NCBI GenBank assembly: GCA_902805475.1
Contig: CADCSX010000023.1
Span: 2,604,001 to 2,668,000 of the forward strand
From: Entonaema liquescens
Lineage: Eukaryota; Ascomycota; Sordariomycetes; Xylariales; Xylariaceae
Direction of reading: 5' to 3'
DNA length: 64,000 nt
Shown: piece after piece, positions 32,152 to 44,189 of the stretch
How positions within the stretch are numbered: the stretch's first letter is position 1
Layout of the letters: each line of letters begins with the position of its first letter
Position numbers and translations under genes: made by a program
Notes under the pieces: generated by a model
The model's database searches: none
Told to the model about the DNA's origin: nothing
Seen by the model: the letters and a program-made list of their open reading frames with translations, nothing else

Positions 32152-34540
32152 TTGACTGACATCCAGATTAATGGAGAGCAGGGGAGCAGGGGAGCAGGGG
32201 TGAGAGGGGTCCGACTGAGGTATAGGAAAGGTACCAAGTTACCTGAGGTACAAGGAACCTTTAGCTTTCCTTGGCTTTTTTTTTTTCCTTCTCCCAATCC
32301 TTTTCTTTCCCTCTTCTACCTCCGAGGAAACTTTGACAAAGTAAACCTTGACAGAGGGTCCTCAGGTTAACCTTATTAGGAACAGGAACGACTCGGAGCA
32401 GGATTCCGCCGGTCAAGTCACTTAATCGAGAAAGGGACTATCCTTTTGGTAAATCGGTAGTCTTGTCTCTCTGTATCTGTTCTTCTTTCTTTCACTTCCG
32501 AATCTGATGAGTAATAGTCAGGTGGAAGAAGAAGAGTAACGATGATGGCTTGATAATGAAGCGCTAGGTCATGTGGTCCAACCAGGTTATTGGCTTGGGA
32601 TTGCACCTCTTTGTTCTCGATCTGCTTGTTCGGATCGACCTTTGGCCTACTACCCGTAGCTAGTTTCCGATTCAGCCAAGGTCGATTATATATCGGATTT
32701 TGGTCGGTCTATGTGGTATTCTGTCTTGTTTGTCTTGAGATGGAGGTAGGATTGCAAAATAAGACGGTATTTGATGATGATATTTATTGTTCAACCAGAG
32801 GTAAATAGGGATTAGTACCATTGACACACTTATACATGCAAGAGTATACATTTTGAGGGTGCATTATTCATCCCCCAGCTCAGAGGAACAGGCGCACGCG
32901 GGTGCTGATTCGATGCCCTCAATGATGAAGGCGTAGAAGTTGGCTAAGTCAAGATTGGAAGAGCGCAGTAGAAAAAAAGGTACATTTAGTGGTACAAGAT
33001 GTGTAATGGTGCGGGTCTACAAGGATCCCTGACCGTAGCAGCTTTAAATGACGTAACCTCTAGACTTCGTATGCAGTTTGTATACAATTGCACTTCTCTT
33101 GACAGGGGTGAGGTGGCCCTGTTATGATTCAAGAGGTACATGGTGGGTAGTACAACGTCGATGAGACCTTTTTCCCTTTTTTCTATTCTTTTTTCTTTTT
33201 TTTTTTTTTCGTTCATCTCCCGCTCTGGCTTGCATCATGGATTCCCCATTTAGTTGGCGTGCCTAGTCCGATGCCTGTCCGACACATCCATTACAAAATC
33301 ATTTACCCATTATTATGTATTTTTTGTATTGTTTTTTAGTAGGGTAATGCGTAATATGTGATGTATACTTTCTCTAGATTCCGATGTATTCCCGGTTATC
33401 CTCGGAGGGCCGCCTGCACTGCCACGGCTAGATGATTTACGAGCCACAGATATTCAGCAGCTAGAGGTTCGAGGCTCTCAGTCCCTCAGATGGGTATCTC
33501 CGACAAAGGCAAGTATTTCCGACCCACGGAGCAGCGAAGCAGCGAAGAGGCTCAATTAGAGAGTTGAAAAAATTGATATGGACAATCTTTACTATGTAAA
33601 GTAGGTAGCAGATGTACTATGGTCATATTTACATATATTTTAAACACAAGGCGCGAGCCTAGAACAATTACGGACATGGAATAGGTGCATCTACTAACAC
33701 GTGTGAGATCTAGAACCAGGCGCGGAGAATTGATCACATGTCAGGTACCTGTCAGGTCATCTCTCGTGGTAGTCGAGTCACCATCGTTCCATAGTCATAA
33801 ACAACAACATTTAATCATGAAATATACTAGAGTATCATGTTAGATTTGTTTTCGGCAATGTCGCATGAAAAAGTTAGTCATGCGCTTATAATGAGTATAT
33901 TTTGAAGCATCATCTTCAACTCTCCGGGACTTGTGCATTTCGGATGCGGTGGAGTTGGCGGGGTTTACGACGCATCGGCGTAGAAAGAGCATGGAGTATA
34001 GGGCGCAACGGGAGTTTCGGAGTCCTAATTACGACCAGGATATTATACAAGCATTAATAAAATTATATTCTTTTTTTAGCCTGCCGCTACTAGGCTTACA
34101 GAATTCAAAATGCAAAGATGCAAAAGTAAAATGCAAAGGGTTTTGTGCTACGGGGAATTAATGGACCTACAAGCCAAAAGACGTTACCACAACATCTCGG
34201 CATTCGACCTTGGCGTTATTCAGCCCTACATGGAATCATGGGATTATGGAATCGAATATGGAATCGAAGCATCGGCTTAAGTCTACAGCGCATTCCGATG
34301 AGTCCGACATTCTTAACGCCCGCGAATCTTGCATTTCCTGTAGGTCGGAGATGACTAACAAGCCTTATTCCCCTACTCCATGTACCCCTTTGGGTAACAA
34401 TACGGCCTTACACGCAGACCCCGAACCCGGTAGAGCGCCGTATGGGCATTACACGTGACACACGCAAACCCCGTTCGCAACCGTGGGGTGGCTTGCAATA
34501 CCTAATTCCTAATTACAGACAACGGCGAACGCCGTTCGGA

Positions 34541-34578
34541 GATCTGTATTACAATATGTATTACAATCTGTATTACTT
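34541..34578 (+). repeat. Short tandem repeat of CTGTATTACAAT type
   Basis: Three imperfect copies (CTGTATTACAATA, TGTATTACAATC, TGTATTACTTG) lie head to tail. Confidence 0.7.
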
Positions 34579-35024
34579 GAGCCAAGCGTATACTCCAACC
34601 GCATAACCCAGAAAATAAATTTGCATTATTCACGTATCCTGTCCGTCTGCACGGCATTTAGAATAGATTCCAAATATTATTCAAATGTTATTTGCGCTTA
34701 CGGTTGGTATAATAAAATCCCGGAGATCTGGAACCGGCAGTTTGGAAACAATTTGGATTCTAGACCTTCAATTGGTAAGAGAAAATAAAAAGATTGTGGA
34801 ACATTCTACTAACTACAAGGACATGCGTGGCTGTGCTATGTACGCCAATGTACCTTACATATCGACATAGGTATCGACATATCGGTTGTTCCGGGCGCTT
34901 GTTCCTCCACTCAACGAGGGGCCCCTCTTTTTTCCGTCCCTTCCCCGTTGGAATCATCGGATTATACCTATCTAACCTTACCTTAATAGTATACTTGTCG
35001 AGACGAAGGCACGGATACAGCAGT

Positions 35025-35076
35025 CGGCTATACATAGGGCTACCTATACATAGGGCTATACATAGGGCTATACACA
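35025..35076 (+). repeat. Tandem GGGCTATACATA repeat
   Basis: About four imperfect copies of a 12-base unit (CGGCTATACATA, GGGCTACCTATACATA, GGGCTATACATA, GGGCTATACACA) are read directly. Confidence 0.75.
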
Positions 35077-37016
35077 GAATTAAACCAGCCAATTAGAAGT
35101 TATCGCATGTACATACCAGACATATTTCTTCGATCGATCCGTGCTATCTGATCGGCACGGCACATTGAATATCCGCACGTATACTAGGTATTGTTCGTGG
35201 GGATCGGGAGGCCGCCTGTACAGCCCGTATGTACAGATGTAGTCTGGCCAAATCCTCAACTGAGCAGATACGGGATAGCCATTCATCGTGACTATCGATA
35301 TTATCATTGTGGATGTCGGTTATAATCGCTTTTCACTGCTTGTGCATTTGTGTCACTCGTCCATCAAACCTAGCTATCAGCTAAGGTCAGGAACCAAAGT
35401 GTCAACGGCACAGGAGATCAGGGATTAGGGATACTTTCAAGCGAGCACAGCCTTTCCGTCCCGGCGTATAGTGCTGACGATACACGAATCTGAGCACATG
35501 GCCAAAGATGGGAAAGTTCCAAATACGATTCCACAATCCCCATGATTTATGTTGTGCAATCTAGTCTACTGCGGCTGAAGTAGCATCCAGCTTGTGCAAA
35601 CACCCCTTTTTTGTGGTCTCCCACGTGGAACTACTGCTCGCTTCGACCGACACGAATACCAAGCTGGCTAGAACTGCTAAACTACTGCAAGAACGAGGAT
35701 ACCCAACTCGAGAACACGAAGTCTTAGACAAAAGATAAGTTACGTTGCAACTCATGAAATAGAAGATTTTTCACTCTACAATGCCGTATTATTCCGTACC
35801 ACGATGGCATACCACGGGATCGGTCGGCCCCGGCTCGGTGGCTTCTGTGGTTGTAACTCTTTATCGACTAGCGCAAACGCAAGCTCTTACAACTCCCATC
35901 TAAGTTGATGTGTACAATCTAGACTTTTTTTCTTTTTCTTTTACTTTTCCCCCCGCATAGTTCCCCTGTGTGTTCGCGCACGTACCCAAATGCGGCGCCA
36001 GCATGGACCAACGCCCAGTCCCGTCTCTACCCAATTGTCTCAATAAAATGAATGTAACATACCACCACCTACTGCGCAGGCTGGCGCCAAGGTAAGAAAT
36101 TTTATGTAGGCTTCCTCATGCCCTCAAGCCCGCATGCATGTCTCGATCTGACAAAACGTGGACAAGCCATCAACGCAAGATATCCACTTGAAACAAAGCC
36201 ACGCATCGTTACAAAGGGTCCAGAAGGCGATGTCTACACCTCGGTGGTCGCTAGTTACGTGAACCTCGTCTTTGAGTGCTGACGCCGTGCAACAGTATAA
36301 AATAAAAAAATCGAGACCACCTAAAATAAGGCGGTTCGTGTCGCACAACTCCCTACCCTAGGGCAGATAGGGCTCAATCTCGAATACCCTATGTCTCGAA
36401 TACCTCAGGTAGGTTGGTTACCTATGAAATCAGCTACGTTATACAAACCCCTAAAATGTTATGTCGTGATATCTATCATCTTTCCGTTACACGCAGCCCC
36501 AAGTTCGACATTGGTCCCACCGAGCGCTGTCAGCAACGCATCATGTTGGTAATCACAGAGATCTTGCATTAGGGCCAAGTCCAGATATAGCAACGGCTCC
36601 TCCGTATCGAATAAATATTTCCCCCCGGGTCTACGGCATGCCTAATCCTGATTCACCTTCGTACGAGATTTGAAGATTCGATTACACATATCCTCGGAGA
36701 ACTCGGACATACTGATCAAAATAGTCGGTTCAGCTGACTGATAATTATGCGTGATGAAGAATGGAAAAAGAAGTAAATTGAAATAACTATGAGAAATGCT
36801 TAGTTATATTCAATAAGAAACTAGGGCCAAGTTTAGTGATTTAACTCATGCTAGTCTAAAATTGGATGAAAACTAGTTGATATAAAACGCGCCTATTTTC
36901 TATAAGTGAAGGGTTACACGCGTATTTTCGCGTCAATAATCCCCGCCAACCTCTAATCAGTCCCTCAATATCTCCACATACCAACTATACATATTAATCC
37001 AACTACGATACGGTGT

Positions 37017-37110
37017 ATTTCTTTCTTTCTTTCTCTTTCTCTTTTGTTTTGACCTTTCTTTTCCCCTTTCTTTCACGTTTTTATTTTCTCTTTCTCTTTC
37101 TTTCTTTCTT
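37017..37110 (+). repeat. Polypyrimidine tract (TTTC/TTCTC-rich)
   Basis: About 95 bases almost entirely of C and T, dominated by TTTC units, with short TTTTGTTTTGA and ACGTTTTTA interruptions. A small ORF runs through it but its Phe/Leu/Ser composition is a by-product of the tract. Confidence 0.75.
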
Positions 37111-40100
37111 TGTGGAGCAAGAAGTCTTGCACTGTGTAGCTAGATCTAGAGTCGACATGACCAGTGCCATGTCAATCCCACCACCAGAATTCAATCTCGT
37201 ATATTAGATCTCGCGATTAATACTACTTCCTAGTAGAAAATGGGGTTTCGAAGATACCGAGGCCCGGGGTCGGAATCAATCGGTCCCTACAGTATGCCCC
37301 GGCCCGTCGATCGCGTGACACCGTTGGGCTCAGCTGATGCCTCAGCATCGGCGATTCTGATCGACAACTTCAGTAAAAAGCACTGATCGTGGAGCGTTTA
37401 TCGTACGTGAGTACCAGTCTATCACATAGAAAGTGTGCCATGGGAAATGTATTCGTTCTTCGAGACCAACGAACCTAGGTGCTTACCCATGAGTTATCTC
37501 AATCCTAATCTCGCAACATATGTCTATCAAAAACGAGAACCTTACTAGTAATATCCGCCAAGTGTTAGAAGTTCAATTATAGCCCGAAATGTGACTTGTC
37601 TACGTGATACCGTCTGACTGTGATGAGAATATATGTTTTCGAATGCTTACATTACAACTACATGGTGTTATATATGACCTATTCACTGTACGTAACATCC
37701 CAGAATATGGGTGGTCGTGTTGCTATTGCCATTTTCTACTTGAAGGATGAGGTGAGAACTTGGGGCTCATAGTAAATCCAGACATTTTTTATATATACCA
37801 TTAATAAATATTTGGCTATCTCGCAAGATACATAGCCGATGGATAGAGCGAGCCAAAGTGAATCCTGACACTCACCTTCCTGTAGCATTGAGTTTAACCC
37901 GGCTTAGAGAAGCCATGTTCTCATGAACGGTACGCTAGATATATTGGAGGCCTCGTGGAGTTATATGCTTGTGACCTACCACCACAAACTCATACCAGGC
38001 ACAGACGAGATAAGATTACGTACGCATATAGTCACTGTATGAAATAAAGATAAATCGTTTGTTGTGTCTAATCAATGATGAAATCAATTCTTATTGATGG
38101 TACTAGCACGGGCGGGTACCCGTATCCTCATATTACGCCATTTGTATCTACAGTCTCGATGAATTAAACACAGATGAACCTAAATTTTCCAATTTCAATA
38201 ATTTACCTTGTTTTAGACATGCTATAAAGTCGGGGGGGGGGAGTATGTGAGCTGCGGCTCACTTTCATTTTCAACCTATTTAAAAGGTGACTCATTAGCT
38301 GAAATCATGTATATACAAGACGCATTAGGTAAAGCAAATGTATCACAAGGTAGAGCAAGAGGTATTGATCAACTTCATTGCTCCTCAAGGAGCTCCAACC
38401 TAGCTATGGTAGCCTATGGACATACGAGCTGAGTGTGTTCTGTCATAAATACCTTACTTAGGATATCAGCAAGCTGAACTTAAATGGGGCAGGACGATGG
38501 TTAGAAAACATGTAGTGTATAATACCACAAACGTAAATGTCGAGAAGCTATCGAGTATCATAGTTAAGTTATCGTGTTTCCTATCACTGTTTTATCTACC
38601 TCCTCAAAAGATCAAGAACACAAGCGAGGCACAGTATATTATCATCTAGTCAACCTACGAACAAAACCTAGCATATTTACTTTTGTAATTGCACATGAAC
38701 CTAGCCACATATCATAACTGCCATGCAACATGTAAACATATGATTATGAACATGTAAGTTGGTTTTATCTATGCTCTAAAGGTATTAGATAAATATAATC
38801 CATACATATCTGTAGCTTGATATTGAATATTTTAGTACCTAGCATTGAAAAAAGTCATTGTGACTATATATATTTCTACTACAACCAACATGTTTGAGTC
38901 TCTCATTTCCAAATATATCTGATCAATTTGATAGTCAATTAATCAATGCTACTCGATAATTTATACTCCTGGGTCGAAAAATCTATCATTAAGTACTTAT
39001 CCCGATCCTTTAGGCCACTCAATAGGTATATTTCGAATTATCGTACAACTTGTTAAAATAGAAATATATCCAACATAGCCAATATATTATGGGTTTATAT
39101 TATGGGTTTAAATATAAATCCAAGAAGGGAAATACCTCCAACAATAAAAACTCATACTTATAGTGAGAATACTCATGGAACAATAAAGTTATTCCCATAC
39201 TATTTAGGTTCCAGTCATAATTAATATAACACAGAATAACATAACATACTGAAGGCAAATACAAAAACAGAATCAAAATGTCATATAAACTCGTATCGGC
39301 AAATATTCCATGTCCACCACTCGCGTTTCATATATCATCACATGTGCATGATATTATGGATACGGTCAAATATCAAGCCCTACATGGCGTAAAAATGTAT
39401 AGGGCATATAAAGTTGGACGAATACAGCATCATACTTGCCCACTACTAACTGGACTGGATTGAATAGAGGCAACCTCTTGATATTGAATCGTGAAGCTAC
39501 CTACTCACTACACGAAAGGAAACACCTAAACTTCCTAGCACATACTACCATTTTGCGCACTCAGTTTTATATCATTTTATATTTTCTCGCAATATACACA
39601 TAGGGCGTGTTAGACGTAAGATAAACTAAACATTAATAAATTCTGCATATTTCACAGCCATCAAACAACATGTCGAGCCTACCTTAGAACTTGAGCTTTT
39701 GCGTTCGTGGCTGCATTCATCGGTGGAATATAAGTCCCCTGATCACGGATAAATATTTGGCCTTTCTTCACCTATTAGGTATGCAGTAGGATTTTTAATG
39801 AATGGATCAGACCAGCTTTACCTATCGGATCATCTGATTGCAGAATTTCGAGTGAGTCATAAACATTAGGCTACAAGCTGTGCCAAGTCACTGAATACGT
39901 TGAGTCATACCGAAGCACCAGGGCACGAAGTCAGTTACTGGGATGTAGGAAGCACAGCACAAGCACGGATTACGAAGATTGACAGATTGTTCTTATGTGT
40001 TCGTCAATTGATTATGTCTCGATGGACAAATCCATGTAGTGGACCCCCTTAATCCCTTATGATACAGTGAACACCCTAAACGCAGAACCGAATCCCATGA

Positions 40101-40200
40101 TCATCATGACCAACCACAATGCAAATAGTATGTGGCAACCGCGAGAAAAGACTTCATAACAAACGTGACCAAACCCCTTCCAAAGACCAAGACTGAAAGT

Positions 40201-40667
40201 TTAACCACCGAAACCGTATAGGGTACGGCCTTGTCGCTTCAGAGCGTAGACAACGTCGAGAGATGTGACAGTCTTGCGCTTGGCGTGCTCAGTGTAGGTG
40301 ACGGCGTCACGGATGACACCCTCAAGGAAGGACTTCAGGACACCTCGGGTCTCCTCGTAGATCACTGCGGGGTAAACGCGTTAGTCGACTGACACGCCGT
40401 AGACGTGACTGAGTATAGCAACTTACTGGCTGAGATACGCTTGACACCACCACGACGAGCGAGACGTCGGATAGCGGGCTTGGTAATACCCTGGATGTTG
40501 TCACGAAGAATCTTGCGATGACGCTTGGCGCCACCCTTTCCGAGGCCCTTGCCACCTTTGCCGCCTATTCAAGGTAGGTTAGCGACGTGATCTGATAAGG
40601 CTGAAGCTGAACAGGCTAGATGCCGAAGGATGTAGCTAGAGCTGAATGGTAACTTACGTCCAGTCAT
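40201..40667 (-). CDS. H4: Histone H4
   Basis: Core nucleosome histone. Exons 40667-40658, 40564-40427 and 40364-40201 total 312 bases, giving 103 aa, the exact H4 length. The N-terminus reads [20 protein letters not shown], with acetylatable Lys residues kept, and the C-terminus ends RQGRTLYGFGG. The first exon is only 10 bases, so the start codon is separated from the rest of the tail; both introns are GT-AG. It is divergent from H3, as in Neurospora, where H3 and H4 are paired. Confidence 0.97.
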
Positions 40668-42148
40668 ATTGAATGAGGTTAAGAGGGTATGTAGTTGGGT
40701 ATAGGTTTTGGTACTAGAGTGCTGGTGCAAGTTGGTTACAGGTGAGGCTGATATGCAAGCGGTTTGTTTAGGAGATGAAAAGGTTGAGACGTGGGGAAAA
40801 GCAGCAGTTTTAAATATGGACGGGGCGGGCCCGGTAAGCTCTAAATCAGATCAGCCCGGGATTGACGCGAACTCGTGCCTGATCAGCCCCACCAATCGTA
40901 AAATAATACAACGGATTTTGGCCAATGGAAAAAAAGAGAACTACATTCCAACGCGCTTCGAAAGGGCAGCTGCGCTGGATTCACGCCGGGCCCCGCCATT
41001 CCCATTTAGGACAGATTCGATATGCACGAGTTTAAATCAACTTGAGCCAATCATTAATTTGCATACTCTTATCGTTTTTCGGCTTCTGACATGGCTCTTC
41101 ACTGTTAACCTGCAAATCCACAAAACAGACGTGTTACGGACACCAACTTTAATGGTGATAATTAATTTAATCCTACGTACTTCTTACTTATTTTCTTACT
41201 TATTACCAAGCTAGGAATAGATATAAATGATTTATTGGTTAGTCCGATTATTTTTATATATGGAATATCTAATCTATCTCGTATGCAGGCAGTCCTTAGA
41301 TCTATAATGATACCCTAGACATAGACGTAACTGCACCCTTTCATGTACGAGACATCGCCTTAAGTATATTGAGCACACATAACTTGCCACTTGAAAAATT
41401 GTATCTGCATGCCACATATTCTTTCTGGATAGGTAGTTTTAATCATAGATAACTAGGTACATATGTAGAATAATGAAATACTTACCTAGATACTTGGACA
41501 TTGAATCTTGGATGTATGTACGCAGGTACCTGATATATGGCGAATCAAATAACGTCAAGTACACTTAAGCGGTTGTTGCCTTATCAAATGCCTTATCAGT
41601 TTCAGTATTGTGATTGAGTTTGTATCGAATAGCAATTGACTTTCATTTTCTTGATTTAGGATTTAATGCTACGAAAGTAGTAAAGTCACTATAATTGTGG
41701 AGATCGCGTTATGGTGCACCCAATCAGAAATTAGACAGGTCCTGGAGGGCAACCAAGTCTCAAAATTCCCACCTAAAATTCAAGCACTTTTGAACAGCAA
41801 AACGCATCCCTGTCTCCCCCCGAAAAAAATAATCAACAACGCACCCCAAACTAACCGCGCATTTCTATTTTTCTGATCCTGCAACGTACACAGCGCATTG
41901 ACCATCCGATTAAGGTAGTTGCCCCCCGGAGTACCTCGCACGCACACACACACACACAATCAGCCAAAGAAGGAACCCACTCTCTCACATATTTAACCAA
42001 GTCTCCCCACCCCCTCCAATCCGTTTTCTCTTTTCTACATCTTACAACAATCCACCACAATCCGCATTCGCCTCATCTACCAAACCATCAATAACTACCA
42101 TTTCCATCAACTTTTTCATCACCAAACTACTCTTAATCATCACTTACA
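40668..42148. promoter_or_regulatory. Shared divergent promoter of histones H4 and H3
   Basis: A 1.48-kb region between the two histone ATGs. Near H4 it has CCAAT at 40892, 40922 and 41047 and an octamer-like ATTTGCAT at 41057-41064; near H3 another CCAAT at 41720. TATA-like words are TATTTAAA on the minus strand near 40808-40815 (about 145 bases before H4) and TATTTAA near 41989-41995 (about 155 bases before H3). A 168-codon ORF at 40708-41214 runs from just upstream of H4 across these elements and is probably fortuitous. A CA repeat (ACACACACACACA) lies at 41944-41957. Confidence 0.65.
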
Positions 42149-42766
42149 ATGGCCCGCACCAAGCAGACCGCCCGTAAGTCCACTGGTGGCAAGGCTCCCC
42201 GTAAGCAGCTTGCTTCCAAGGCTGCTCGCAAGTCCGCCCCGTCAACCGGTGGTGTCAAGAAGCCTCACCGCTACAAGCCTGGTACCGTCGCTCTTCGTGA
42301 GATTCGTCGCTACCAGAAGTCGACCGAGCTTTTGATCCGCAAGCTCCCCTTCCAGCGTCTGGTAAGTTTATCCTTCATTTCATCGCGCTGCCATCGCTTC
42401 ATTTTACGCGCCATTTGACGTGGGAAATATTGCGACCGTGCACTTTCTACTTGACGCGATTTCCCCCGCATCGCGATAATCAACATTAAACTAACGCGTC
42501 ACTTAATAGGTCCGTGAAATCGCCCAGGATTTCAAGTCCGACCTTCGCTTCCAGTCTTCTGCCATCGGTGCTCTTCAGGAGTCCGTCGAGTCTTACCTCG
42601 TCTCCCTCTTTGAGGACACCAACCTGTGCGCCATCCACGCCAAGCGTGTCACCATCCAGTCGGTTAGTACTTATCACTCTTATCCTTGCTATTTTGCAAC
42701 GGACGCTAACAACCTCTGCAGAAGGACATCCAGCTTGCCCGCCGCCTCCGTGGTGAGCGCAACTAA
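42149..42766 (+). CDS. H3: Histone H3
   Basis: Core nucleosome histone. Exons 42149-42361, 42510-42662 and 42722-42766 total 411 bases, giving 136 aa including Met, the exact H3 length. The tail MARTKQTARKSTGGKAPRKQ keeps Lys4, Lys9, Ser10, Lys14 and Lys27 contexts, and the protein ends QLARRLRGERN. Codons are strongly C-ending (CGC, AAG, GTC), as expected for a highly expressed gene. Introns are 148 and 59 bases, GT-AG. Confidence 0.98.
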
Positions 42767-44189
42767 ACTGTCGCCGTCGACTCACGGTCTTGGTGATTTG
42801 CAAGGGGTTTTGGTCGGATGCTGCACTTTATGATTCCCACAGGGATGGCATGATGAATTCGGTTTACAGGGAATGGTAATCATTACGGCGTTTGCGAAAT
42901 ACGTTGCTTTTTACAGATATGGATTGTACCATCAGTGATAGGCGGTTCGCTTTCTGCGCTGCGATACTGAACAGAGAAATCTGAAAACATGAACAAACAA
43001 ACTCACTGTGTCTTTCCATTGCCCTCGAGTGACTTAATGTAACTATCGCTACTAGTTTATGAATGAAATCAACCCGCATGCCTTAATATGCCCGCCTAAT
43101 TGTAGTCGTGATCACCACTGCCCTGTAAGCCCTGCCATCTCAGATGTTGCCACCTGTATGTAATATGTAATACTTTAATCAATTTACTGTATTGCTATCT
43201 TAACTAAGTCCCTACGCTTTCACCCTAAATGTACTAACCTAGGTTAGACTAATGTTTCTATCGAGAAAGTCCATGTATATTGCCAACGCACGCTTATGTG
43301 TCCTCCATCATTAGGAAAATTATATATCATTGAATGCCATATTCTCAGCTACACGCTCCACACTATTAAACATTCCCTTATGTGCGTCTTGTTAACTAGG
43401 TAAATCTAACACGTTTGATTCTAACATCAACAGGCAACGATCCCAACATATCGAGTGACCATATCAACTTTGTACCACGCGTCTCTTTCCCTGGCTGGAG
43501 GCTTACTCTATCTATATTTCGTATAGCAATAAATCCCACGTTCTTAGGCACCGGGTTTCCTAGCTTGTAACTTGTCTAGTATTCGAGTACGCGTCCTAGT
43601 CTCATCATAGGGAATCGTGAAACATAGGTAAGGGGGTAAAGGGGTGTAGCAGAGGGGTTACTATTATTTCGCTATCGCGTTGGAATCCTTTGGGAAATAT
43701 TGAATGCTATGTAAGCCCGGCCGATTCTAAGGGAGCCACCATGTCTGTCTAAGAATGAGTATACTTACTTCCACTGGAATACGACTCCGTATAATCGAAA
43801 GGAGTTAGTATATTGGAGATGTCATGGACTAAGTCCACGCTTATATACCCTGAGCCGTGTACCCATTTTCGGGCGCTTCTCTAACTAGAGGCGGGTTTAT
43901 TGAATGGATTAGGCTGGTTTTCAAGTACTTTGCCCAACGTCCGTATCTACCTAGGTACTCACGTTAAACGCGGGGATCATTTTCATTGTAATAGATGGAT
44001 TCTGCAGGTTGCGAATTCCCCATGAACTCGACTCACATCACGACATCAGTTCATACGAAAAGACGTAATTACGAAATAGCTGGTAGGTATTTTCCCATAT
44101 CTAACACTAAGAATACAAAGCTGTACTCCTAACCAATATTCGAAAAAATCCATTGCGCCTATTTTTAATACCCTATTAACTACGACTTT
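42767..44189. other. Intergenic region between convergent H3 and RPA190
   Basis: About 1.4 kb with no supported gene. It should contain both 3' UTRs. TACCTAGG-type words recur near 43237 and 43950. Confidence 0.45.

Larger units (their letters stand above)
32152..40200. other. Gene-poor region of about 8 kb
   Basis: No gene is supported on either strand. The left 1-1.5 kb should be the promoter and leader of the C2H2 regulator. The rest is visibly AT-rich, especially 36700-39700, with many short stop-rich frames. Local repeats include a GGGCTATACATA array near 35025, CTGTATTACAAT near 34541 and a pyrimidine tract at 37017-37110. The right end is the H4 3' UTR. I looked for reverse transcriptase, integrase and transposase motifs and saw none I could defend. 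Decayed repeat DNA is possible but unproven. Confidence 0.45.

Noticed and set aside
38231..38432. 61-codon ORF after a run of ten G
   Set aside because: Short, isolated in AT-rich non-coding DNA, without recognisable motifs.
37400..39500. Possible degenerate retrotransposon
   Set aside because: All frames are riddled with stops and no reverse transcriptase, integrase or gag motif or terminal repeat could be recognised. AT-richness alone is not enough.
40708..41214. 168-codon ORF between H4 and H3
   Set aside because: It covers the CCAAT boxes of the divergent histone promoter, has no domain-like pattern and lies where regulatory DNA is expected.
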